The notes: a model not told the origin generated them from the sequence alone. Counted from the stretch's first letter, positions 15,878 to 24,898 are shown. The stretch: 57,623 nt of DNA from Oscillospiraceae bacterium (GCA_017624915.1 JAGAMC010000022.1:1-57623); one strand, 5' to 3'. Numbers and translations: made by a program.

Positions 15878-17812
15878 TTATGCCCGCTTAAACTGTTTTT
15901 CCAGTTCTTTTTTCGTCAGCTCGATGGCTACGGGTCTGCCGTGGGGGCAGTACTTCACGCTGCCGTCCATGACCGCCTGCGCCACCCGCTCCAGCTCCTG
16001 AGGGCCGGACTTCCAGCCGCCCTTGATGGCCGCCTTGCAGGCCATGGTGTGCAGCAGATGGTCCCGGGCTGTGTCAGGGTCGGCCCGGCCGGTGGCAAGC
16101 AGTTTGCCCGCAATCTCGGCAAGGGTGGGGACGATGTCCCCCGTGTCCATGTCTGCAGGGGCCTGCCGCACCGCAAGGGCCTGAGCGCCGAACTCCTCCA
16201 CCTCGAACCCGAACTGCGCCAGCAGCTCAAGCTGCTCCACCAGCGCCGCCCGCTCCTGTGCCTCCGGGGTAAAGGTGATGGGCGTCAGCAGAGTCTGCAT
16301 CATGGGCTTATAGCCCTGCGCCTTCATGCGGTCGAAGTTCATGCGCTCGTGGGCGGCATGCTTGTCGATCAAAAGCGCGCGCTGGCCCTGCTCCACCACA
16401 ATGTAGGTGTTGAACAGCTCGCCGGCCACCCGCCAGGGCTCTGCCGGGGCCGCTGCTTCAGGCTCCTGCGCGGGCAAAGGCTCTGCCTTGGGCGCGGGCT
16501 GCTGCACGGGCTCAGGCGCTTGCACCGGCGCGGGTCCGGGCGCAGTCTGCGTCCGGACTTCAGGCCGGATCTGAACGATTGGCTCTTCCTCCCGCTTGGG
16601 TGCGGGGGGCGGTGTCCACTGCACCGACACCGGCTTGGGCTGCCGTGCGGTCACAGGGGCAGCCGCCGGATTTGCCGGGGCGCTGCGTGGGGTGGTGAAA
16701 TCATTCAGGGGCAGTTGGGCGGCAGGCTTTGCCGCCGGGATGGGGGTCGCGTTCATTCTGATCTGGTTGGGGGTGACGGTGTCGTGGCCCTTTGGCTTTT
16801 CCAGCAACGCCGCCGGGTGGCTCCGGTCGCCGGTCAGGGCGGCCAGCACCCCGTGGTACACGGCAGAAAACACCTGCCGCTCGTTGGTAAACTTAACTTC
16901 CGTCTTGGTTGGGTGGACGTTCACGTCCACCATATTCAGCCTGGTCTGCAGGTGAATGACACAGCCGGGGAATCGGCCCACCCTCTTCTGGTTGGCATAG
17001 GCCTCCTCCACCGCGGCCATCATGATCCGGGACTTTACATAGCGCCCGTTGACGAAGAAGTGCTGATAGTTGCGGCTGCCCTTACAGCAGGCGGGCAGGG
17101 TGGTAAAGCCGGTGACGGTCATATCCTCGCCGCTGCCCTTCACGGGAACAAAGCCCAGTGCCAGATCCCGGCCCAGCACGGCGTAGATGGCGGACTGGAG
17201 CTGACCGTCCCCGGGGGTAAGCATCTCCTGTTTTCCGTCCCGGATGAACTTGACGCTGACCTCCGGGTGGGCAAGGGCGATGCGCTGCACTACGGCGAAG
17301 GCCGCCGCCCCCTCGGCAGAGTCCTTTTTCATAAACTTGAGCCGGGCGGGGGTGTTGAAAAACAGGTCCCGGACCACCATGGTGGTGCCCTCCGGACAGC
17401 CCGCCTGCTCCACCTGACCGGCCACGCCCCCTTCCAGCGACAGGGACGCTCCAAAGGGCGCGCCGGGGGTGCGGGTCATCACGTCGATGCGGGACACGGC
17501 GGCGATGGCCGCCAATGCCTCACCACGGAAGCCGAGGGTGCCGATGGCCTCCAGATCATACTCGGTACGCAGCTTGCTGGTGGCGTGGCGCAAAAAGGCG
17601 GTGGCCAGCTGGTCCTCTTCCATGCCGCAGCCGTCGTCCGTCACCCGGATCAGGGTCATGCCGCCGTTGGCGATCTCCACCGTCACCTTTTTGGCCCCGG
17701 CGTCGATGGCATTTTCCATCAGTTCCTTGACCACGGAGGCGGGCCGCTCCACCACCTCGCCGGCGGCGATCAGGTCGGCTACATGGGGGTCCAGCACTTG
17801 AATATTGGGCAT
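15878..17812 (-). CDS. mutL: DNA mismatch repair protein MutL (endonuclease type)
   Basis: GHKL ATPase that links mismatch recognition to strand incision. The 644 residues have the N-terminal ATPase motifs (ENAIDAGA, DDGCGM, GFRGEALAAIAAVS), a Pro/Ala/Gln-rich linker (about 345-455), and a C-terminal domain with the metal-binding motif DKHAAHERMNFD near residue 482, plus ACKAAIKGG and CPHGRP near 621. The motif differs from the usual DQHA-x2-E-x4-E by K for Q and D for the last E, but should still bind metal. It follows mutS by 18 bases. Confidence 0.96.
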   Translation of the reverse strand: MPNIQVLDPHVADLIAAGEVVERPASVVKELMENAIDAGAKKVTVEIANGGMTLIRVTDDGCGMEEDQLATAFLRHATSKLRTEYDLEAIGTLGFRGEALAAIAAVSRIDVMTRTPGAPFGASLSLEGGVAGQVEQAGCPEGTTMVVRDLFFNTPARLKFMKKDSAEGAAAFAVVQRIALAHPEVSVKFIRDGKQEMLTPGDGQLQSAIYAVLGRDLALGFVPVKGSGEDMTVTGFTTLPACCKGSRNYQHFFVNGRYVKSRIMMAAVEEAYANQKRVGRFPGCVIHLQTRLNMVDVNVHPTKTEVKFTNERQVFSAVYHGVLAALTGDRSHPAALLEKPKGHDTVTPNQIRMNATPIPAAKPAAQLPLNDFTTPRSAPANPAAAPVTARQPKPVSVQWTPPPAPKREEEPIVQIRPEVRTQTAPGPAPVQAPEPVQQPAPKAEPLPAQEPEAAAPAEPWRVAGELFNTYIVVEQGQRALLIDKHAAHERMNFDRMKAQGYKPMMQTLLTPITFTPEAQERAALVEQLELLAQFGFEVEEFGAQALAVRQAPADMDTGDIVPTLAEIAGKLLATGRADPDTARDHLLHTMACKAAIKGGWKSGPQELERVAQAVMDGSVKYCPHGRPVAIELTKKELEKQFKRA

Positions 17813-17830
17813 AGGAGCAACCTCCTGTCT

Positions 17831-20431
17831 TTATCCGTTCAGATCCTGCTTCAGCTCCGCCAGCAGGTTAAGGGCTTCGATGGGGGAGAGGATATTCACG
17901 TCGGTCATGCGCAGTTTGCGCAGCACCGTTTCGCCGCCCAAATCACCAAGGGACACCTGTCCCTGAGCCGGGACAGCCGGGGCGGCGGTCGCTCCCTTGT
18001 CCTGTTCCAGTTCCCGCAGGATCTCGTGGGCACGGCGGATGACCCGTTCGGGCACGCCGGCCAGCTTGGCCACCTCGATACCGTAGCTCTGGTCCGCACC
18101 GCCCCGGACGATCTTGCGCAGGAAGATCACATCGTCCTTGCGTTTTTTTGCGGCGATGTTGTAATTTTTCACCCCGGCCAGCTGGCCCTCCAGCACCGTC
18201 AGCTCGTGGTAGTGGGTGGCGAACAGGGTCTTGGCCCCCAGCCGCTTTTTGTCGGCACAGTGCTCCACCACCGCCCGGGCGATGGCCATGCCGTCATAGG
18301 TACTGGTGCCTCTGCCGATCTCGTCCAGAATGAGCAGGGAGCGGGAGGTGGCGTTTTTCAGAAGCTCGGCCACCTCGGTCATCTCCACCATGAAGGTGGA
18401 CTGTCCGGCGGCCAGATCGTCACTTGCTCCGATGCGGGTGAAGACCCGGTCCACGATGCCGATGCGGGCGGCCCGGGCGGGGACAAAGCTTCCCATCTGG
18501 GCCATGAGAACGATGAGGGCCACCTGACGCATGTAGGTGGATTTGCCCGCCATATTGGGGCCGGTGATAACAGCGCACAGGTTCTCTCCCCCGTCCATAT
18601 GGGTGTCATTGGGGACGAAAACCGCATTTTTCAGCACCTTTTCCACCACGGGGTGGCGGCCCTCGGTGATGCTGATGCCGTCACCGGCATCCACCTGCGG
18701 CATGCAGTAGCTGTTGGCGGCGGCTACTGCGGCAAAGGAGGTCAGCACATCCACCTGCGCCACCGCGGCGGCGGCCTTCTGGATGCGGGCTACGTGCCGG
18801 CACACCTGATCCTTTACCTGACAGAAAATCTGATATTCCAGCGCGGTCACCTTGTCCTGTGCGGACAGGATGGTGTGTTCCAGCTCCTTGAGTTCCTGAG
18901 ATATGTAGCGCTCGGAGTTCACCGTGGTCTGCTTGCGCACCCAGTCCTCGGGCACAAGGCCGGTCTGGGACTTGGCCACCTCGATATAGTAGCCGAAGAC
19001 CTTGTTGTAGCTGACCTTCATGTTCTTGATGCCGGTCTGCTCCTTGGTCCGGGCCTCCAGCTGGGCCAGCCGCTCGGAGCCGTGCTCCATAATGTCACGC
19101 AGTTCGTCCACGTCCGGGTCGTAGCCCGGGCGGATCAGCTTGCCCTCCCGCACAGAGAAGGGGGGCTCGTCCACCAGCGCGCTGCCGATCAGCTGGCGGA
19201 TCTCGGGCAGGTCGTCCAGCTCCCCCCGCAGGGACTGGAGCAGGGCAGAGGGACAGCCCTCCAGCAGGTCACGGATCTGAGGCAGTCTGCCCAGTCCGTT
19301 GGCAAGGGCCACCAGATCCCGGCCGCCGGCGGTGCCGTACACCACCCGGCCGATGAGCCGCTCCAGATCGGTCACTTCCCGAAGGACGTGGGAAAGCTCC
19401 TCCCGGATGATAATGTCCTCCACCAGATCGCTTACCGCCTGCTGGCGGCGGCCGATCTGCACCGGGGACAGCAGGGGCCGTTCCATCCAGCCCCGGATGA
19501 GCCGCCCGCCCATGGCGGTGCGGGTCCTGTCCAGCACCCACAGCAGGGAGCCCTTTTTCTCCTTGGAACGCAGGGTCTGGGTCAGCTCAAGGGTCTGCCG
19601 GGCGGTCAGGTCCAGTTCCATATACTGCCCGGAGGTGTAGTAGTTGAAGTTGGCGATGTGGGACAGGTCGGTCTTCTGGGTCTCGTAGAGATAGCTCAGC
19701 AGGCCGCCGGCGGCGCAGATGGCCCCGTGGTCATCGGCAGGCAAATTCTCCAGTCCCGTTGTAAACTGCTTCTCCACAAAGGCCCGGGCCACCTCAAGAT
19801 CAAAGCGCTCCTGCACGGCCCTTGCGCAGGCGCACTCCAGCCGGCGGCGCAGGAAGTCCTCCAATCCGTCCAGTTCGGCCGCGCCGGGGGACAGCACTGC
19901 CTCGGCGGGGCAGAAGCGGCCCAGCTCGTTCTGCAGGTGGTCCGCCGCCTCGGCATCGGCGGGGAAGGAGGTGGCAAAGACCTCGCCGGTGGAGATGTCG
20001 CACAGGCACAGGCCCACCGTCTGCCCGTCGGCGTAGACGGCACAGATGAAGTTGTTGCGCCCCTCCTCCAGCATGGAGGCGGCGATGACGGTGCCGGGGG
20101 TAATGATGCGCACGATGTCCCGGTCCACAAGGCCCTTGGCAAGGGCGGGGTCCTCCGTCTGCTCGCAGATGGCCACCTTATAGCCCTTGGCGATGAGCCG
20201 GGCGATATAGCTGTCGCAGGAGTGGTAGGGCACGCCGCACATGGGGGTGCGCTCCTCGGGGGGCTTGTTCCGGTCCCGGGTGGTCAGGGTCAGGTCCAGC
20301 TCCCGGGACACCACCTTGGCGTCCTCGTTGAACATCTCGTAAAAGTCGCCCAGACGGAAAAAAAGGATGCAGTCGGGGTTTCGCTCCTTCATCTCCAGAT
20401 ATTGGCGCATCATAGGTGTGACCTCAGCCAT
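17831..20431 (-). CDS. mutS: DNA mismatch repair protein MutS
   Basis: Recognises mismatches and small loops and recruits MutL. The 866 residues include the mismatch-reading FYE motif (F30-Y31-E32 in RLGDFYEMF), the clamp and lever regions, the Walker A GPNMAGKST near residue 623, and Walker B ILDEIGRGTSTYDG. It is first in the minus-strand series mutS-mutL-miaA-hfq. The start has an AAAGGCGGTGAG site. No clear promoter is visible. Upstream lies an inverted repeat pair and the small Xre gene, so read-through from that gene is possible. Confidence 0.97.
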   Translation of the reverse strand: MAEVTPMMRQYLEMKERNPDCILFFRLGDFYEMFNEDAKVVSRELDLTLTTRDRNKPPEERTPMCGVPYHSCDSYIARLIAKGYKVAICEQTEDPALAKGLVDRDIVRIITPGTVIAASMLEEGRNNFICAVYADGQTVGLCLCDISTGEVFATSFPADAEAADHLQNELGRFCPAEAVLSPGAAELDGLEDFLRRRLECACARAVQERFDLEVARAFVEKQFTTGLENLPADDHGAICAAGGLLSYLYETQKTDLSHIANFNYYTSGQYMELDLTARQTLELTQTLRSKEKKGSLLWVLDRTRTAMGGRLIRGWMERPLLSPVQIGRRQQAVSDLVEDIIIREELSHVLREVTDLERLIGRVVYGTAGGRDLVALANGLGRLPQIRDLLEGCPSALLQSLRGELDDLPEIRQLIGSALVDEPPFSVREGKLIRPGYDPDVDELRDIMEHGSERLAQLEARTKEQTGIKNMKVSYNKVFGYYIEVAKSQTGLVPEDWVRKQTTVNSERYISQELKELEHTILSAQDKVTALEYQIFCQVKDQVCRHVARIQKAAAAVAQVDVLTSFAAVAAANSYCMPQVDAGDGISITEGRHPVVEKVLKNAVFVPNDTHMDGGENLCAVITGPNMAGKSTYMRQVALIVLMAQMGSFVPARAARIGIVDRVFTRIGASDDLAAGQSTFMVEMTEVAELLKNATSRSLLILDEIGRGTSTYDGMAIARAVVEHCADKKRLGAKTLFATHYHELTVLEGQLAGVKNYNIAAKKRKDDVIFLRKIVRGGADQSYGIEVAKLAGVPERVIRRAHEILRELEQDKGATAAPAVPAQGQVSLGDLGGETVLRKLRMTDVNILSPIEALNLLAELKQDLNG

Positions 20432-20459
20432 GAGCTCACCGCCTTTCTATCGTTTCTCG

Positions 20460-20558
20460 GCTCCCCCCTCGCGGGGGAGCTGGCACGCAAAGCGTGACCG
20501 AGGGGGTACACCCCCTCCGCCTCGCGTTGCTCGGCACCTCCCCCGTAAAGGGGGAGGC
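20460..20558. repeat. Inverted pair of dispersed two-hairpin repeats (copies B1 and B2)
   Basis: Copy B1 (plus) has GCTCCCCC/GGGGGAGC (20460-20480), CACGC-AAA-GCGTG (20484-20496) and a tail ending AGGGGG. Copy B2 (minus) mirrors it, ending with CCTCCCCC-type arms at 20538-20557. The two tails meet as AGGGGG-TACA-CCCCCT. The element order matches copy A at 5570-5617. The pair fills the mutS-Xre spacer and could be transcribed if the Xre gene reads into mutS. Confidence 0.75.
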
Positions 20559-20560
20559 TT

Positions 20561-20770
20561 TTATTCCTTGTCCGTTCTCCCGGCCAGATAATCCAGCGAC
20601 ACGCCGTAGAAATCGGCCATGCGGATAAGGGTGGACAACTGCGGCTCCCGCTCGCCGTATTCATACCGCTGATAAGTACGCAAAGGCACACCGATAGCCT
20701 CCGCCACATCTTTCTGCATGATATTCCGTTTCATTTTTAATTCCTGCAAACGCTCCGAGAACACAGACAT
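20561..20770 (-). CDS. Small Xre-family transcriptional regulator (69 aa)
   Basis: A single-domain Cro/CI-type helix-turn-helix protein. Residues about 7-62 form the five-helix domain: MQKDVAEAIGVPLRTYQRYE is the HTH and DFYGVSLDYLAGRTD the last helices. It diverges from the 87-residue gene at 20860. The intergenic region has two interleaved CATG-based inverted repeats, one inside a consensus promoter, so the protein probably represses that gene. Phage-like genes are otherwise absent. Its stop codon touches the dispersed repeat pair before mutS. Confidence 0.88.
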   Translation of the reverse strand: MSVFSERLQELKMKRNIMQKDVAEAIGVPLRTYQRYEYGEREPQLSTLIRMADFYGVSLDYLAGRTDKE

Positions 20771-20788
20771 AATAACTCACTTTCCTTC

Positions 20789-20828
20789 ACATGTCCATAT
20801 TGACATGCCCAAACAGGCATGTTATAAT
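20789..20828 (+). promoter_or_regulatory. Consensus promoter with interleaved Xre operators
   Basis: A perfect promoter TTGACA (20800-20805), 17-base spacer, TATAAT (20823-20828) drives the 87-residue gene. Operator 1 is CATGTC-N6-GACATG (20790-20807), covering the -35. Operator 2 is ACATGCC-N6-GGCATGT (20803-20822), filling the spacer. They share the bases CATG at 20804-20807. This is repressor-switch geometry; binding by the adjacent Xre protein is inferred. Confidence 0.8.
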
Positions 20829-20859
20829 GTTCCTGCGATCTTTGAAAAGGGGGGTACTT

Positions 20860-21123
20860 ATGAAATCTCTTTCCGACACTCTGTTCACCTATGCCATGGA
20901 GCACCGGGTCTCCCGCTTTCAGCAGGGGCACAGGGGCGCGCTTCTCTCCGCTCAGGCCCGGCTGGATGCCAACGCCCAGACTCTGCGGGATATGGGCAGG
21001 CCCGCCGCCGACTGTTTGGAGCACATGGCAAAGGCAAGTGCCGACCTTTCTCTCATCCACGAACGGGCCGCCTTTCTGGCCGGCCTGTCCATGGGACTGG
21101 AACTGGGCGCGCTGGGCCGTTGA
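20860..21123 (+). CDS. Hypothetical helical protein (87 aa) under Xre-type control
   Basis: I do not recognise this family. The predicted protein MKSLSDTLFTYAMEHRVSRF and onward is helical throughout, with Ala/Leu/Met-rich segments and no signal peptide or transmembrane helix. The C-terminal segment HERAAFLAGLSMGLELGALGR may be amphipathic. An AAAGGGGGG site precedes the ATG, and a fully consensus promoter with operators lies upstream, so strong inducible expression is expected. Its stop abuts the miaB stop exactly (21123|21124) with no terminator between. A structural or inhibitor role is possible; function unknown. Confidence 0.7.
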   Translation: MKSLSDTLFTYAMEHRVSRFQQGHRGALLSAQARLDANAQTLRDMGRPAADCLEHMAKASADLSLIHERAAFLAGLSMGLELGALGR

Positions 21124-22536
21124 TTATACCAGCTCACCGTACAGGGACCACTTGTTGGCATCGGTGATGGTTACGTTCATAAATTTTCCTACCGCGTCCG
21201 CCGGTCCGTCCAGCCGCACAAGGCGGTTGCCGGGGGTGCGGGCGGTCAGGGCCCAGCGGGGGTCGTCGGACAGGCCGTCCACCAGACAGCGCACGGTCTT
21301 TCCGATGTACTCCCGGTGCTTTTCCTCGGAAATAGCGTCCTGCAGGGCCACAAGGCGGTTGAAGTTGGCAAGCTTCTCCTCCCGGCTCATGGGGTCGGGC
21401 ATGGAGGCGGCGGGGGTTCCCACCCGGGGGGAGTAGATGAAGGTGAACAGGGCGTCGTAGCGCACCTCCTCCAGCACCTTCAGGGTGTCCTCAAACTCCT
21501 CGGTGGTCTCGCCGGGGAAGCCCACGATCACATCGGATGTAAGCACGATGTCCGGGATCAGCTCCTTGAGCTGGCGGATCTTGTCCAGATACTGCTGGCG
21601 GGTGTGGCGGCGGTTCATGGCCTTCAGCACCCGGTCATTGCCCGCCTGGAAGGGCAGGTGGAGCACCGGGGCCACCTTTTCGCACTTTGCCATGGTCTCA
21701 AACAGCTTCCGGGTGGCATCCTTGGGGTGGGAGGTCATAAAGCGGATGAGAAATTCCCCGGGGATGGCATTGACCTGTTCCAGCAGGTCGGCAAAGTCCA
21801 TATCCTGTTCCAGATCCTTGCCGTAGGAGTTCACGTTCTGGCCCAGCAGGGTGATGTCCTTATAGCCCTGCTCCACCAGCTCTCTCACCTCGGACAGGAT
21901 CAGCTGGGGATCGCGGCTTCGCTCCCGCCCCCGCACGTGGGGGACGATGCAGTAGGAGCAGAAGTTGTTGCAGCCGTACATGATGGACACCCATGCCTTC
22001 ACATCCCCCTGACGGACCACGGGGATGCCCTCGGCGATGGAGCCGGCCTCGTCCGGGATCTGGAAGATGCGGCCCCGGCGGGTGAGCAGGCTGTGGATGA
22101 ACTGGGGGAACTTCCACAGCACGTGGGGGCCGAACACAAGGTCCACATGGCGGAAGGACTGCTTGATTTTATCCGCAATGTGCTGCTGCTGCATCATGCA
22201 GCCGCACAGGCAGATGAGCTGGTCGGGCTTTGAGCGCTTGGTGTGCACCAGCGCGCCCACATTGCCCAGCACCCGCTGCTCGGCGTGCTCGCGCACGGCG
22301 CAGGTGTTGATGACGATGACGTCCGCCTCTTTCTCGCTCTGGGTGAAGTCAAAACCCATGGCCCGCAGATAGCCCCGGATGCGTTCGGAATCGGCCTCGT
22401 TCTGCTGACAGCCGTAGGTGTCCACAAAGGCCAGAGGCGTAATGCCCCGGGCGTCGTAGACCTCTTTGATCTCAAGGCAGTATTGAAGCTGGCGGTCGAT
22501 GTCCGCCTGCGGGATATGAGTGGTCTGCTTGTCCAT
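21124..22536 (-). CDS. miaB: tRNA-2-methylthio-N6-dimethylallyladenosine synthase
   Basis: Radical SAM methylthiotransferase acting on the i6A37 made by MiaA. The 470 residues have the N-terminal UPF0004 domain with three cysteines for the auxiliary cluster (in VDTYGCQQNEADSE, INTCAVREHAEQR and LCGCMMQ). The radical SAM motif C189-N-N-F-C193-S-Y-C196 follows, then a C-terminal TRAM domain (about 405-468). The ATG at 22536 has a GGAGG site. It is a single gene with its own promoter, convergent with the 87-residue gene. Confidence 0.96.
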   Translation of the reverse strand: MDKQTTHIPQADIDRQLQYCLEIKEVYDARGITPLAFVDTYGCQQNEADSERIRGYLRAMGFDFTQSEKEADVIVINTCAVREHAEQRVLGNVGALVHTKRSKPDQLICLCGCMMQQQHIADKIKQSFRHVDLVFGPHVLWKFPQFIHSLLTRRGRIFQIPDEAGSIAEGIPVVRQGDVKAWVSIMYGCNNFCSYCIVPHVRGRERSRDPQLILSEVRELVEQGYKDITLLGQNVNSYGKDLEQDMDFADLLEQVNAIPGEFLIRFMTSHPKDATRKLFETMAKCEKVAPVLHLPFQAGNDRVLKAMNRRHTRQQYLDKIRQLKELIPDIVLTSDVIVGFPGETTEEFEDTLKVLEEVRYDALFTFIYSPRVGTPAASMPDPMSREEKLANFNRLVALQDAISEEKHREYIGKTVRCLVDGLSDDPRWALTARTPGNRLVRLDGPADAVGKFMNVTITDANKWSLYGELV

Positions 22537-22596
22537 AAAACGTCCTCCGACGATGTGGTTTGACACGGGCGCAAGCACCCATTTTTACATCTAAAT

Positions 22597-22625
22597 ATCA
22601 TATCATTCTTTTCGTAAAAGGGCAA
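22597..22625 (-). promoter_or_regulatory. miaB promoter
   Basis: TTGCCC (22625-22620), 17 bases, TATGAT (22602-22597) on the minus strand, about 60 bases before the miaB start. The -35 is weak and the -10 good. Confidence 0.6.
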
Positions 22626-22666
22626 GGATGAGTTCACGTTTTCGCACCCGGCCGCATAAAAACGGC

Positions 22667-22700
22667 GCGGGACAGCTGTTTGTCCCGCACCGCTTTTTTT
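22667..22700 (+). terminator. Orphan terminator-like hairpin in a divergent region
   Basis: GCGGGACA/TGTCCCGC (22667-22674 with 22681-22688), flanked by further GC pairing, is followed by seven T residues on the plus strand. On the minus strand T residues also follow. It lies between divergent promoters, so no annotated gene ends here. It may mark a small RNA or a lost gene. Confidence 0.65.
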
Positions 22701-22753
22701 GTCTTTTTGCAAGAATATATAAAAACCCACCAAGAATTTGATAGAGCGGCCCG

Positions 22754-22776
22754 GGCGCATTTGATATAATTGCGCC
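22754..22776 (+). promoter_or_regulatory. DUF4838 gene promoter framed by an inverted repeat
   Basis: An extended -10 TGATATAAT (22762-22770) is enclosed by GGCGCA (22754-22759) and TGCGCC (22771-22776). A repressor dimer on this repeat would block the promoter. No good -35 is present at the proper distance, consistent with activator dependence or extended -10 use. Confidence 0.6.
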
Positions 22777-22815
22777 ATAGAAACCCCGAATAAACCGCAG
22801 GAAAGGAAGTTTATC

Positions 22816-24768
22816 ATGTTCAAAATCAACAAGCTGCGCGACGATGAGACAATTGCATTTGCCGCCGACGAACTGAAAAAGTATCTGTGGATGATGATGC
22901 CGGATACCGATGACATATCTATCTCCCTCACTCCGGACGCCAAAGACGGCTTCCGGCTGGGTCTGCTGGAGGACTTTGGTCTTGACAGCGAGGCAAAGGA
23001 CCCGGTGTGGGATGACGTGGTCCACATCGACACCACCGAGACCGGCGGTATTCTGGCCGGCTCCAACCCCCGCAGTGTGCTGTTTGCGGTGTACCGCTTC
23101 CTGAAGCTCAACGGCTGCCGCTGGCTGTTCCCCGGTTTGGACGGCGAGTACATCTCCCGCCAGCCCATCACCGCCCAGAAGTATCACAAGCTGGCCGACC
23201 ACTGCATCCGCGGCTTCATGGTGGAGGGAACGCCCGGCGCGGAGCATGTGCTGGACTACATCGACTACCACGCCAAGCAGGAAATGAATCTGTTTTCTCC
23301 CGACGATATCAAAATCTATATGCGCCGCTATTACGAGCATCAGAACAACACCATGAACCGCCATATGGAGCCGCTGCCCACCGAGCAGTATAACCAGTGG
23401 TGGGCCATGTTCGAGGCGGAGGCCCTGAAGCGCGGTCTGCTGCTCAAGAAAGGCGGCCACAGCAGGATCCCTGCCGCCATCGGCCTGGACCCCTTCGCCT
23501 ACGAGGAGTACCGCAGCGGCAAAAAGCCTGTCCCCGAAGAGGCCAGACAGTACCTTGCTCTGATCAATGGCGAGCGTAAGCTGTACTCTTACAATGGTGG
23601 AGGCAGTATCTTCTTCACCAACCTGTGCCTGTCCAACCCCGAGGCACGCCGGCTCTTTGTGAAGAGCACAGCCGACCACCTGGAAAAAAATCCGCGCCTG
23701 TGCATGAACACCGTTGGCTTTGCCGATGGACACCATAACCACTGCGAGTGCGAGGAGTGCCGCAAACTGCACCCCGCCGACTTCCAGATCATGATCGCCA
23801 ACGAGCTGGATGAGGAGCTGACCCGCCGCGGGATCAAGACCAAAGTAGCCCTCAGCACCTATGTGGATCTGATGTTCCCGCCCATTCGGGAAAAGATCAA
23901 AAATCCCGACCGCTTCTTTATCCAGTTTGCCCCCATTTCCCGTTCCTACACCAGCAGCATCACCGAGGACACCGTCATCCCCGAGCCCCTGCAATATAAG
24001 GCGCGCAATGTATGGGACGCTCCCAAGGGTATTGAGGAATGTGTGGCCCTTCTGCAGGCCCGCCGGGCGCAGGTCAACGTCCCCTGCTATGCCTACGAGT
24101 ACCACTTCTGGCGGCCCCAGATGCGTGATCCGGCCCTGATGGCCATCAGCCGCCGCCTGTACGAGGATGTGCGTTCCCTGAAGCTGCTGGACATTCAGGG
24201 CTATCAGCAGGACGGTTCCAACCGGCACTTCTTCCCCCACGGCTTCCATCATTTCATCCACGCCGAGACCCTGGTGAACCGGGAGTGCGATTACGAGGAA
24301 ATGAAGGCGGACTACTTCTCTCATCTGTACGGCGAGGACTGGAAGCAGGTGGTTCAATACCTGCAGGGCATTTCCGATGCCTTTGGCGAGAAGTATATGC
24401 ACGGCGAGGACAGCATTGACCCCGCCCGCGGCACCCACTACAACCCCGCCCGGGCCAAGGAGCTGATGAAGGTGGAGGAGCTTTCCGCCGTGGCCCGCGA
24501 GCTGGCTGACACCCATCGCGAGATGCCTCACCGTGTGCAGTCCCTGGCTTACCGCCTGCTGGAGCGCCATGCGGAGTACTGCCAGAAGCTGGCTCCCGTC
24601 TTCATCGCCAAGTGTCAGGGCTATGATAAGCGGGCCGTGGAGCTGATGGATGCGTTTATCGCGGACTTCGGCCGCCACGACTACGAGCTGGAGCGCTGGC
24701 TGGACTTCGGCCTTGCCACGCGTATGCTCCGGGTTGCGGCCAAGCAGATGCCCGAAATCGAGTTCTGA
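22816..24768 (+). CDS. DUF4838-type glycoside-hydrolase-like protein
   Basis: A 650-residue soluble protein without a signal peptide. The N-terminal part resembles the alpha-glucuronidase/GH67-like non-catalytic domain (AGSNPRSVLFAVYRFL, about 79-94, then NGCRWLFPG). The middle looks like a TIM-barrel glycosidase of the DUF4838 group with NTVGFADGHHNHCECEECRK near residue 300 and acidic/aromatic residues suited to sugar binding. Substrate and catalytic residues cannot be named. An AraC regulator follows on the same strand. Together they look like a small intracellular sugar-acid or glycan module with no transporter nearby. Confidence 0.75.
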   Translation: MFKINKLRDDETIAFAADELKKYLWMMMPDTDDISISLTPDAKDGFRLGLLEDFGLDSEAKDPVWDDVVHIDTTETGGILAGSNPRSVLFAVYRFLKLNGCRWLFPGLDGEYISRQPITAQKYHKLADHCIRGFMVEGTPGAEHVLDYIDYHAKQEMNLFSPDDIKIYMRRYYEHQNNTMNRHMEPLPTEQYNQWWAMFEAEALKRGLLLKKGGHSRIPAAIGLDPFAYEEYRSGKKPVPEEARQYLALINGERKLYSYNGGGSIFFTNLCLSNPEARRLFVKSTADHLEKNPRLCMNTVGFADGHHNHCECEECRKLHPADFQIMIANELDEELTRRGIKTKVALSTYVDLMFPPIREKIKNPDRFFIQFAPISRSYTSSITEDTVIPEPLQYKARNVWDAPKGIEECVALLQARRAQVNVPCYAYEYHFWRPQMRDPALMAISRRLYEDVRSLKLLDIQGYQQDGSNRHFFPHGFHHFIHAETLVNRECDYEEMKADYFSHLYGEDWKQVVQYLQGISDAFGEKYMHGEDSIDPARGTHYNPARAKELMKVEELSAVARELADTHREMPHRVQSLAYRLLERHAEYCQKLAPVFIAKCQGYDKRAVELMDAFIADFGRHDYELERWLDFGLATRMLRVAAKQMPEIEF

Positions 24769-24898
24769 GTGAACCAATGCCGGCCCCGACCGGGAATCCC
24801 GTAACCGCGTCCACAGCCCCAAGGTATTGCGGGACGAGGACAGGTGTGGTATTCTTTACCCATGATCCGATGCCGGATCGGGTATGGAGGTGCTTTGT

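Noticed and set aside
15752-20497. Open frame of about 1,580 codons on the plus strand opposite mutS/mutL
   Set aside because: It is the antisense shadow of two certain genes. High third-position GC removes stop codons. It has no ribosome binding site and a low-complexity Gly/Leu/His/Gln composition.
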